DNA from: Candidatus Anoxychlamydiales bacterium
GTDB taxonomy: Bacteria > Chlamydiota > Chlamydiia > Chlamydiales > SM23-39
Assembly: GCA_011064865.1 (NCBI GenBank)
Contig: JAAKFX010000062.1
Span: 1 to 9,409 of the forward strand
Reading direction: 5' to 3'
DNA: 9,409 nucleotides
Below the pieces are notes generated by a model that saw only the letters and a list, made by a program, of their open reading frames with translations, made no database searches and was not told where the DNA came from. Shown in pieces: positions 1 through 6,044 of the stretch. Within the stretch, counting starts at the first letter, position 1. Every line of letters begins with the position of its first letter. A program made the position numbers and the translations under genes.

Positions 1-542
1 TTGGGTTTTGCAATATGAAAATTTAGATTTTCTAATCTTAGATTATTTAATCTTAGATTTTCATTTAAATTAAAATCTTCAAATATATCTCCGATATTTT
101 TGCAAAAGCAGCTCCCTTTTGAGAAAAAAAAAGGAGCATCTGCTCCTATGTTTTTAGAGAGCTCTATTAGCTCTAAAATAGTTAAAGGTTTTTGAAATAG
201 CTCATTTAAAGCAAAAAGTGTTGTCGCTGCGTTTGAGCTACCTCCTCCAAGCCCCGCTTCAATTGGAATATTTTTTTTTAAATATATTTCAACACTATCT
301 TTTATTTTTGTTTTATCTCTAAAAAGATTTAAAGCTTTGATGATCAAATTTGTCTCATCAAATTTTAAATCTTTGTTATTGTAGCAAAAAAAGATGTCTT
401 TTTTTGCTTTTTTAAAATACAAAACATCAAAAAGCGAGATCGCTTGATTCAAAGAGAATATATCGTGATAACCATCTTGTTTTTTAGATAGTATCTTAAA
501 AAATAAATTTACCTTCGCAGGAGAGTAAAAAGTTAAACTCAC
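1..542 (-). CDS. ispE: 4-diphosphocytidyl-2-C-methyl-D-erythritol kinase, partial (3' end outside window)
   Basis: IspE phosphorylates CDP-methylerythritol with ATP in the cytosolic MEP pathway to isoprenoid precursors. I translated 180 codons; the C-terminus lies beyond position 1. The N-terminus reads VSLTFYSPAKVNLFFKI with the conserved K10 and N12 of the SPAKVNL motif. The GHMP-kinase glycine loop GLGGGSSNAA is at residues 97-106, and IGADAPFF at 132-139 holds the expected catalytic Asp (D135, equivalent to D141 in E. coli). The start is GTG, placed immediately after the rplI TAA with no spacer, so translation is probably coupled to rplI; this start fits the usual distance to SPAKVNL. It is the last visible gene of the rplY operon, in the same order as ychB after rplI in C. 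trachomatis. An in-frame repeat lies near residues 160-175. Function is confident; partial only because of the window edge. Confidence 0.95.
   Translation of the reverse strand, partial: MSLTFYSPAKVNLFFKILSKKQDGYHDIFSLNQAISLFDVLYFKKAKKDIFFCYNNKDLKFDETNLIIKALNLFRDKTKIKDSVEIYLKKNIPIEAGLGGGSSNAATTLFALNELFQKPLTILELIELSKNIGADAPFFFSKGSCFCKNIGDIFEDFNLNENLRLNNLRLENLNFHIAKP
21..59. repeat. 15-bp-period in-frame repeat inside ispE
   Basis: The 12-mer taatcttagatt occurs at 33-44 and again at 48-59, a period of exactly 15 bp, with a degenerate third unit (atttagatt) at 21-29. On the coding strand it encodes a repeated N-L-R-L pattern around residues 162-175 of IspE. It sits between the kinase Asp motif and the strand ending in HIAKP, a stretch that is variable in the family. 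The period is a multiple of three, so expansion or contraction would keep the frame. Replication slippage in AT-rich DNA is the simplest explanation. Confidence 0.7.
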
Positions 543-1112
543 TTACTTATCTTCTTTTTCTTCTTTATTCTCTTCTTTAGCTTTTTTTACTTGTTTTTTC
601 TCTTTTGTTTTCTTTTCTTCTTTTGTCTTTTCTGTTTCTATAGCTTCTTTTTTTGTCTTTTCTGGGATAATTGTTAAGGTAACCTTTGTCTCAACATCTT
701 CTTTCAATTTGATTGGAATCTCAAATGTACCAACTTCTTTTATAGGTTTTTTTAATAATATATTTTTTTTAGTAAGTTTAATTTTATGATCTTCAAATAA
801 TGTAGCTATATCTTGTGCACTTACCGATCCGAACATCTTTCCATCTGGATCTGCTTTCACAGTTATAGATAGTGTCATCGGTTCTATTAGTTTAGCAAGA
901 GCTACAGCCTCTTTTTTCTCTTCAGCTGATATTATTGCTCTCTCTTTTTTCAATCTATCTTGCATTTTTAAAGTATTAGGATCTGCATACATAGCACATT
1001 TTTTAGGAAGTAAAAAGTTTCTTGCAAAACCAGGTTTTACCGCTACAACATCACCACTTTTGCCTAGATCTTCTACATCTTTTAATAGTAATAATTTCTG
1101 TTTAGATTTCAT
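543..1112 (-). CDS. rplI: 50S ribosomal protein bL9 with long charged C-terminal tail
   Basis: bL9 binds 23S rRNA near the base of the L1 stalk and reaches across neighbouring ribosomes. The N-terminal rRNA-binding domain is clear: KLLLLKDVEDLGKSGDVV (6-23) followed by VKPGFARNFLLPKK (25-38), the classical L9 signature. A charged connecting helix runs from about 45 to 75, and the C-terminal domain from about 78 to 150 (DGKMFGSVSAQDIA at 90-103). Typical L9 is about 150 residues; this one has 189. The extra residues 152-189 are almost only K and E with some T, Q, N and A, and look disordered. The ATG start has a good Shine-Dalgarno (AAGGGG) overlapping the rpsR stop 13 nt upstream. It is the fifth gene of the operon. 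Confidence 0.97.
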   Translation of the reverse strand: MKSKQKLLLLKDVEDLGKSGDVVAVKPGFARNFLLPKKCAMYADPNTLKMQDRLKKERAIISAEEKKEAVALAKLIEPMTLSITVKADPDGKMFGSVSAQDIATLFEDHKIKLTKKNILLKKPIKEVGTFEIPIKLKEDVETKVTLTIIPEKTKKEAIETEKTKEEKKTKEKKQVKKAKEENKEEKEDK

Positions 1113-1125
1113 AAATATTCACCCC

Positions 1126-1374
1126 TTATTCTTTTGAAACAAATGGCAACAGAGCCATATGTCTTGCTCTTTTAATTGCTTGTTTTAGTTGCTTTTGAAA
1201 ATAAAAAGAAACACCTGTTATTCTTCTAGGTAGTATTTTCCCTCTCTCTGTCACGAAAAACTTTAAATTTTCAATATCTTTATAATCTATTTTTTTTATT
1301 CGAGATGTTTCAAAAGGACACCCTTTTTTCTTTTTTATCCCAAATGAAAATGGTCTTTTTGCAGTTTTTTCCAT
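1126..1374 (-). CDS. rpsR: 30S ribosomal protein bS18
   Basis: bS18 binds the 16S rRNA platform as a heterodimer with bS6, whose gene lies just upstream here. The 82-residue product has the family features: a basic N-terminal tail, YKDIENLKFFVTERGKILPRR at about 31-51, TGVSFYFQKQLKQAIKRARHMALLPF to near the C-terminus. Length is normal for the family. The ATG is preceded by AGAGGAT overlapping the rpsF stop 14 nt upstream, so it is translated from the same message. The order rpsF–rpsR–rplI is widespread in bacteria. No anomaly seen. Confidence 0.97.
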   Translation of the reverse strand: MEKTAKRPFSFGIKKKKGCPFETSRIKKIDYKDIENLKFFVTERGKILPRRITGVSFYFQKQLKQAIKRARHMALLPFVSKE

Positions 1375-1388
1375 ATTTTTATATCCTC

Positions 1389-1733
1389 TTATGATTGTAT
1401 AGCTAAAGATTTAAATTCTAGACTCTCTAACACAGAGTCCGCTTTTGCTGTCATAAATCTAATAATATCTTCATGAAGCAAATACTCAGCCCAAAGATCT
1501 TTTACAGCTGCAGAATCAATAGAAAAATAAATCAGATAATAATAACCTTCTCTTTTTTTATCTATTTCATATGCTAGCTTTCTTTTTCCCATATCATGGG
1601 TTTTATGAATTTCACCTTTTTTCTCTTCAATTGCTTTTGTTATTTTTTCTAATGCCTTGTTTCTTGCATCTTCAGAAAGATTTGAGTTGATTATGTACAT
1701 CCCCTCATAAAGGCGTGATCTATTTTGTGTCAT
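1389..1733 (-). CDS. rpsF: 30S ribosomal protein bS6
   Basis: bS6 forms the S6:S18 heterodimer on the small-subunit platform. The 114-residue product shows the ferredoxin-like S6 pattern: RLYEGMYIINSNLSED at 7-22, a helix rich in K/E, GEIHKTHDMGKRKLAYEIDKK at about 40-60, GYYYLIYFSID and the C-terminal LLHEDIIRFMTAK. Length is in the usual range. Its ATG lies inside the end of pth: the two genes overlap by 14 nt, which favours coupled translation. I saw no convincing bS6:bS18-binding leader before it, as the upstream region is coding. Confidence 0.96.
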   Translation of the reverse strand: MTQNRSRLYEGMYIINSNLSEDARNKALEKITKAIEEKKGEIHKTHDMGKRKLAYEIDKKREGYYYLIYFSIDSAAVKDLWAEYLLHEDIIRFMTAKADSVLESLEFKSLAIQS

Positions 1734-2325
1734 CTTGTTTTTCCTCTTTATTTTTTTTTAATCTTACATTTGCTATATTAGCAGCTTTTTCAAGGCCTTC
1801 TTTTAGGTATATTTCGATATATTCAACAGCTTTTTTCTCTATTGTTGGAAGCTTTTTTTTCTCTTGCACAGTAAATCGATCTAACACATATGCTTTTAAA
1901 GCTTGCCTCTCTCTTCCGATTCCAACTCTGAGTCTTGCAAATTTTTGAGACTTTAAATGCGTCTCAATACTTTGAAGCCCTCTATGCCCACCAGATGTGC
2001 TATCTTTTTTGAGTCTAAACTCTTCAAATAAAATATCAGCATCATCTACAACTACTAAAATATTTTTAATATCAATTTTTAAGTAATCTACAGCCTTTTT
2101 TATTGCCACTCCACTCTCATTCATATAGGTAAGAGGGAAAAGCAAATAAACATCGAAACCTAAAATTTTGCCATAAGCTACTTTTGCTTTAAATTTTTTT
2201 TCATCTTTAAATTTTAAATCATATTTTTTAGCCAAAGCATCTATTACTCTACAACCTAGATTGTGCCTTGTATTTTTATATAAAAGCCCAGGATTTCCTA
2301 GCCCTGCTATCAAATATTTATTCAT
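1720..2325 (-). CDS. pth: peptidyl-tRNA hydrolase
   Basis: Pth cleaves the ester bond of peptidyl-tRNAs that drop off ribosomes and recycles the tRNA. The family landmarks are in place, numbered from MNKYL: GLGNPG with N11, TRHNLG with catalytic H21, TYMNESG with N69, VVVDDADI with D94/D95, then SGGHRGLQSI and RLRVGIGR. The residue after GGH is Arg115, where E. coli and B. subtilis have Asn (N114 in E. coli), a position involved in tRNA/peptide binding; I read it as AGA. A TTG codon at 2328 could extend the protein by one residue, but the ATG at 2325 is the better start; it lies 3 nt after the rplY stop. Length (201 aa) is normal. The gene overlaps rpsF by 14 nt and lies downstream of the ribosomal protein bL25. 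Confidence 0.96.
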   Translation of the reverse strand: MNKYLIAGLGNPGLLYKNTRHNLGCRVIDALAKKYDLKFKDEKKFKAKVAYGKILGFDVYLLFPLTYMNESGVAIKKAVDYLKIDIKNILVVVDDADILFEEFRLKKDSTSGGHRGLQSIETHLKSQKFARLRVGIGRERQALKAYVLDRFTVQEKKKLPTIEKKAVEYIEIYLKEGLEKAANIANVRLKKNKEEKQDDTK

Positions 2326-2328
2326 CAA

Positions 2329-2880
2329 TTATCTTTTTGTTATTGAAACAATAACTTCTCTTAGCTTTTTAGATACACTTATCACATTTTTAGGAAGTTC
2401 AATATCTGATAATCTTTGAACAGCTCCAATATCCATCTTTGAAATATCGATTATAAATTCTTTCGGCAGATTTTTTGGTAGACATTTCACTTTCATCGCT
2501 CTAATAACCTGACGAAAGCTTCCTCCTTGTTTGATACCTACACATTCGTTCAATCCAATGCATCGAATCGGTACTTTAGCTGTAATTTCACGCTTTTCAT
2601 CTACTCTCATAAAATCGATATGCTGAATATTATAGTTAATAACAAAATATTGAATATCTTTAACTATTGCTTGAAAAGTCTCTTTTTCACCTTTTAAAGT
2701 AAAAATACAAGTTGACAAATCACCAGGCTGCAGCTTTGCAAGCTGATTGTTTATCTCATCTGCTTTCAAATAAATAGTTTCATTTTCTCTTCCTTTTGCA
2801 TATACAACAGCTGGAATATTTTTTTGATGTCTAAGCTTATTTATCTGCTTTTTTTCTCTTTTATAAATTGAAAGTTCCAT
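2329..2880 (-). CDS. rplY: ribosomal protein bL25 / CTC-type (5S rRNA-binding)
   Basis: bL25 of the CTC/TL5 type binds 5S rRNA in the central protuberance. At 183 residues this is the long two-domain form: an N-terminal L25 beta-barrel (about 1-90; NKLRHQKNIPAVVYAKGRENE at 14-34, then HIDFMRVD near 88-95) and a C-terminal TL5 domain (about 96-183; VPIRCIGLNECVGIKQGG and the ending IELPKNVISVSKKLREVIVSI). It is called ctc in C. trachomatis, where it also precedes pth. It is the first gene of the minus-strand operon. The start is ATG with only a weak Shine-Dalgarno (GTGAG, about 6 nt away). Its upstream region holds an AT-rich direct repeat and the inverted-repeat element next to tRNA-Gln. Confidence 0.95.
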   Translation of the reverse strand: MELSIYKREKKQINKLRHQKNIPAVVYAKGRENETIYLKADEINNQLAKLQPGDLSTCIFTLKGEKETFQAIVKDIQYFVINYNIQHIDFMRVDEKREITAKVPIRCIGLNECVGIKQGGSFRQVIRAMKVKCLPKNLPKEFIIDISKMDIGAVQRLSDIELPKNVISVSKKLREVIVSITKR

Positions 2881-2911
2881 ATATATCTCACATTTGTTTT
2901 TAAGCTACCTA

Positions 2912-2940
2912 TTTTAAAAAACTTTTCAGTTTTAAAAAAC
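2912..2940. repeat. 11-bp direct repeat in the rplY upstream region
   Basis: The sequence ttttaaaaaac occurs at 2912-2922 and 2930-2940, 18 bp apart start to start, 32-68 nt upstream of the rplY start. On the minus strand a TAAAAT hexamer (2911-2916) could be a -10 box, but I could not place a convincing -35 at 16-18 bp, so I do not call a promoter. The repeat may be a binding site or simply AT-rich drift. Confidence 0.4.
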
Positions 2941-2951
2941 AAAAATATTTT

Positions 2952-3100
2952 TTTTAGATATTCAAAGAAAAGATGTACAAATACATCTTGATACAATTTT
3001 ATGAATATACTCCATGAGATAGGATATACGCTTTTAACGCCTATCTCTCCTTTTCAGGCTTACCTACTAATTTAGGCATAATTCTTTGGAATATCTAAAA
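2952..3100. repeat. inverted-repeat-bounded structured element between rplY and tRNA-Gln
   Basis: Two arms, ttttagatattcaaagaa at 2952-2969 and its reverse complement at 3082-3100 with a single extra G (3088), give an 18-bp stem closing a 112-nt interior. Inside are a perfect 8-bp hairpin with a CAAA loop (2970-2977 / 2982-2989), an 8-bp stem GAGATAGG/CCTATCTC (3016-3023 / 3040-3047) and a weak CCTA/TAGG stem (3063-3066 / 3073-3076). The right arm touches the 3' end of the tRNA gene. No ORF explains it. It may be a structured RNA or 5' leader of the rplY operon, a tRNA 3' processing or termination structure, or a MITE-like insertion; the sequence alone does not decide. Confidence 0.7.
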
Positions 3101-3172
<72 letters not shown>

Positions 3173-3188
3173 TTAAAAAACCAATATT

Positions 3189-3217
3189 AATATATTTAAA
3201 ACCGATATTTTTTACAA
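3189..3217 (-). promoter_or_regulatory. candidate sigma70-type promoter of tRNA-Gln
   Basis: On the minus strand TTGTAA (3217-3212) and TATATT (3194-3189) are separated by exactly 17 bp. Transcription would start near 3182, about 10 nt before the mature tRNA 5' end at 3172. AT-rich background raises the chance of false positives, but the spacing and placement are good. Confidence 0.5.
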
Positions 3218-3282
3218 GAAAGATTAACTTAAACCATATATAAAAAAAATAGTTTAAGCAAGATTGCAAAAGAAATTATTTA

Positions 3283-3728
3283 TTAAGCTGGGTAAGTTCT
3301 GTAAGATCCTGCAAGAGCAGCATGCAGATCGAGATCATCAGCAGGAGTTATACAATATTTTTTAGCTACTTCACTAGTTTTTTTAGCTTCAATAAATGTA
3401 TTAATTTTATTAGTTGTTAGACCTAGAGAGCTTGTAAAAAAAGTAGGTATTAAAGATTTAAGAGAAGATTTTTTTCTTGCCTCATTAAATAAATCTATCA
3501 CAAATCTTTTTGCTAAATTGAAAGAAGATTCAAATAAAAATACAGGGGCTGGAAAAGCAAAAGTATTGATCTTATTGAGCAGATTAATCCATATACTTTC
3601 CATCTTTATAAATCTCTCGATATCTTCTAGCATACGCGACTCAAAGCTAACACCTCCCCCATTTCTAGATGGGAAAGAACATGCTTTATTAATACAGAAG
3701 CAGGGATTCTATCTAAACTAGTTTCCAT
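3283..3728 (-). pseudogene. F-box-like domain protein, frameshifted
   Basis: The upstream frame starts at ATG 3728 and encodes METSLDRIPASVLIKHVLS then HLEMGEVLALSRVC before TAG at 3629-3627. This matches the F-box pattern (L-P-x-x-V-L-x-x-I/V-x-S-x-L, then L-x-L-S-R-V-C). The rest of the domain, IERFIKMESIWINLL, with the conserved late Trp, is found at once in another frame starting with ATG 3633. Adding one nucleotide near 3628-3634 restores one ORF of about 148 residues ending at 3283. The remainder (about 90 residues, ending in DDLDLHAALAGSYRTYPA) I do not recognise. F-box proteins recruit substrates to eukaryotic SCF ubiquitin ligases and are known as effectors in amoeba-associated chlamydiae and Legionella; that role here is inference. 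The two frames overlap at ATGCTAG, so two coupled ORFs, a recoding site or a sequencing error are alternatives. Longer upstream ATG (3821) exists but precedes the domain by unremarkable sequence. Confidence 0.6.
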
Positions 3729-3861
3729 AATACTTTTTTTAATTTCAAAATAATAAAATTCTTTTTTACATAAATGCATTAATTTTATTTCAGAACAGCT
3801 ATTTAATATCACTAAATTCATTATATATGTATTTTCTTAAAATATAATTATATATTTACAA

Positions 3862-3880
3862 CAAAAATTTTAAATTTTTG
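3862..3880. promoter_or_regulatory. 19-bp palindrome upstream of glgA
   Basis: caaaaattt (3862-3870) and aaatttttg (3872-3880) are perfect reverse complements around a single T. It lies 53-71 nt before the glgA start, in the AT-rich gap between glgA and the divergent F-box remnant. It lacks an adjacent T-run and is not a clear terminator. It may be an operator or chance in AT-rich DNA. Confidence 0.35.
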
Positions 3881-3921
3881 CTGCATACAAAAAAAATAAT
3901 TTTTGATACAAAAAAAATATT

Positions 3922-3927
3922 GAGGGG
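3922..3927 (+). promoter_or_regulatory. ribosome binding site deciding the glgA TTG start
   Basis: GAGGGG lies 6 nt before the TTG at 3934. No ATG in frame nearby gives a better alignment, and the TTG start puts the KVGGLGDV motif at residues 15-22, the same position as in E. coli GlgA. The strong site supports the non-ATG start. Confidence 0.8.
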
Positions 3928-3933
3928 TAAAAA

Positions 3934-5412
3934 TTGAAGATAGTAAATATAGCAGCAGAGCTTGCACCAATTGCAAAAGTTGGAGGTCTGGGAGATGTTG
4001 TAGGAGGTCTTAGCTCAGCTTTAATAAAAGAGGGGCAAGATGTTGAAGTTATTCTACCGAAATATCTAAATCTAAATACAAAACTCTTAAAAGATTTCAA
4101 AGTTTATAAAAGAAATTTCAAAATTTTTGAAAAGAGAAGATGGCACAGCAATACTAGATATTCAGCTAGATTAATCTCAGTTAAAATCTATTTAATAGAA
4201 GATAAGAAAAACTATTTTGCAAAGCCAAAAATTTATGGTTATAAAAGCGATGTCAATCGGTTTTTATATTTTTGCAAAGCAGCATTAGAATTTTTAAAAT
4301 CTGAAGGTGAGCTAATTGATATTTTACATCTGCATGATTGGCATACAGCTGCAATTGCTACATTTTACAAAAAAATCTACTCTTTAGAAAAAAAATTAAA
4401 AGTAAAAAAAATCGTCTTATCTATTCATAATTTAAAATACCAAGGGCATTGCAAGCCTAAAGATATTGATAATCTAGGTTTTGATGGAAGATCTTTATTA
4501 AAAGATGATTTGTTAAAAGATCCTTTTAGGCCAAGAACTTTAAATCTTTTAAAAGGCGGCTTTATTTTTGCAGATAAAATCATTCCTGTATCTGAAAACT
4601 ATGCAAAAGAGATTTTATCAAAAGAAAATAGCTATGGTCTTTTCAAAATTGTAAATAAAACTAAAAAAAAGATAAAAGGAATCATAAATGGGATAGATAC
4701 AATCTATTGGAGCGCTAAAACTGATAAGTTTATAAAATACAAATATTTTGAAGAGCAGCCACTTAAAAAGATAATAGATGCGAAAAAAAACAATAAAAAG
4801 GTTTTGCAAAAGTATTTAAATTTAGAAGAAGCAGATAAGCCACTTGTTTGCTGCATTGGCAGATTAGTGGAGCAAAAAGGCCCTGATTTAATTAAACATG
4901 CAATATTAAGATCTATTAAATTAAATGCTCAATTTGTTTTGCTTGGCGCTATTTTTAATAAAAAAATAGGTAGGTCTTTTTACAATCTGCAAAAAGCTTT
5001 AAAAGGGAATAAAAATATAGCTATAAGATTTGAGCATAATGAAAAGCTCGCTCACATGCTTTTTGCAGCAACGGATTTTGTATTAGTTCCATCACTTTTT
5101 GAGCCATGCGGTCTCACTCAGATGATTGGCTTTAGATATGGCAGCATCCCTATTGTTAGAAAAACAGGAGGTCTTGCAGATACAGTATTTGATTTGGATG
5201 ATAAAAAGATCTTAGCAAATAAAAAAAATGGATTTACTTTTGAGAAATTTTCAACTTCAGCTTTAGATTCTGCTTTCACAAGAGCTATAAATTTTTGGTA
5301 TAAAAATCCAAATAAATGTAGATCTGTTATGAAAAAAAATATGTCATTAAACTTTTCTTGGAAAAAATCAGCTAATAAATATTTAAAAACTTATAAAAAT
5401 CTACTCAAGTAA
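3934..5412 (+). CDS. glgA: glycogen synthase (ADP-glucose, GT5)
   Basis: GlgA transfers glucose from ADP-glucose to the non-reducing end of an alpha-1,4-glucan in the cytosol. The 492-residue product has the full GT5 fold. N-terminal half: KVGGLGDV (15-22, with the ADP-glucose-binding K15), HDWHTA (134-139), SIHNLKYQG (163-171). C-terminal half: INGID (251-255), GRLVEQKG (309-316, R310 and K315 equal R300/K305 of E. coli), and FEPCGLTQMIGFRYG (389-403) with catalytic E390, then RKTGGLADTV. Length is slightly above E. coli's 477. It starts at TTG with a strong Shine-Dalgarno. It is the only plus-strand gene of the left and centre, and its last 12 bp overlap the end of convergent pgsA. Chlamydiae keep glycogen enzymes despite reduced genomes, and glgA adjoins ctc and pgsA in C. 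trachomatis too. Confidence 0.97.
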   Translation: MKIVNIAAELAPIAKVGGLGDVVGGLSSALIKEGQDVEVILPKYLNLNTKLLKDFKVYKRNFKIFEKRRWHSNTRYSARLISVKIYLIEDKKNYFAKPKIYGYKSDVNRFLYFCKAALEFLKSEGELIDILHLHDWHTAAIATFYKKIYSLEKKLKVKKIVLSIHNLKYQGHCKPKDIDNLGFDGRSLLKDDLLKDPFRPRTLNLLKGGFIFADKIIPVSENYAKEILSKENSYGLFKIVNKTKKKIKGIINGIDTIYWSAKTDKFIKYKYFEEQPLKKIIDAKKNNKKVLQKYLNLEEADKPLVCCIGRLVEQKGPDLIKHAILRSIKLNAQFVLLGAIFNKKIGRSFYNLQKALKGNKNIAIRFEHNEKLAHMLFAATDFVLVPSLFEPCGLTQMIGFRYGSIPIVRKTGGLADTVFDLDDKKILANKKNGFTFEKFSTSALDSAFTRAINFWYKNPNKCRSVMKKNMSLNFSWKKSANKYLKTYKNLLK

Positions 5413-5988
5413 AAACTTTCGAACAAATTTCCAATTAGCGTAGATATAATCAGCTGCACTAATAACGCTATAGATAGCTGCAATTGAAACTAAAGTTACA
5501 GAAGCCCATCTTAGAGTCTCTAAAGAGATAAAACCGAGTGTAAAAGGAATTAAAAGCATTACGATTATGATACTTACAGTTGCTTGCAAAAAGGTTTTTA
5601 TTTTGCCACTTGTTCTAGCGGCTAGAGTAAATCCCTTCAAAGCGCAAATAGTTCTTAGAGTACTTATAAAAAACTCTCTATATAAAAATACAAAAACTAA
5701 AAGGATTGGAATATCAATCCAACTTTGAGTAAAAGTAAAAAAAACAGCGATATTGGTAATACTATCAGCCATAGGATCCATGACTTTTCCAAGATCTGTT
5801 ACTTGATTTCTTTTTCTTGCTAAAAAACCATCTACAAGATCTGTAAGCTCACAAAAAACCAAAATAAAAAGTAAGATATATGGCATCCAAAAAAATGGAA
5901 TTTTAAAAAAGGCATATTTCAGATAGATAAAAGGAAATAGTGGGATAATAACAATTCTCAAAAGTGTTACATAATTGGCGATATTCAT
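5401..5988 (-). CDS. pgsA: CDP-diacylglycerol–glycerol-3-phosphate 3-phosphatidyltransferase
   Basis: PgsA condenses CDP-diacylglycerol with glycerol-3-phosphate, the committed step to phosphatidylglycerol, in the inner membrane. The 195-residue protein carries the CDP-alcohol phosphotransferase motif D-x2-DG-x2-AR-x8-G-x3-D-x3-D exactly: D50, D53, G54, A57, R58, G67, D71, D75. REFFISTLR (104-112) and SGKIKTFLQ (127-135) resemble the PgsA-specific REx...LR and GKxKT elements, which argues for PgsA rather than PssA. About five to six hydrophobic segments are visible (roughly 5-23, 31-48, 93-112, 134-155, 161-182). The ATG has AGGA about 8 nt upstream. It lies 56 nt downstream of rlmN on the same strand and overlaps glgA tail to tail by 12 bp. 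Confidence 0.93.
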   Translation of the reverse strand: MNIANYVTLLRIVIIPLFPFIYLKYAFFKIPFFWMPYILLFILVFCELTDLVDGFLARKRNQVTDLGKVMDPMADSITNIAVFFTFTQSWIDIPILLVFVFLYREFFISTLRTICALKGFTLAARTSGKIKTFLQATVSIIIVMLLIPFTLGFISLETLRWASVTLVSIAAIYSVISAADYIYANWKFVRKFLLE

Positions 5989-6044
5989 TTTTTATCCTAA
6001 AAACATATTTGGAAGTGTAAGTAAAATTATTAAATATAAGCAAG

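Noticed and set aside
1715..1948. 77-codon plus-strand reading frame
   Set aside because: Antisense shadow of pth, Phe/Ser-rich as expected from the complement of Lys/Glu-rich coding DNA.
3228..3258. 7-bp inverted repeat CTTAAAC/GTTTAAG after the F-box remnant
   Set aside because: Short AT-rich stem with a 17-nt loop and no proper T-run; too weak to call a terminator.
3518..3721. 67-codon plus-strand reading frame
   Set aside because: Antisense to the F-box-like remnant, whose frame gives a recognisable domain.
3870..4100. 76-codon minus-strand reading frame overlapping the glgA start
   Set aside because: Antisense to the conserved GlgA N-terminus; no family resemblance.
4618..4809. 63-codon minus-strand reading frame
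   Set aside because: Antisense shadow of glgA, Phe/Ile-rich.
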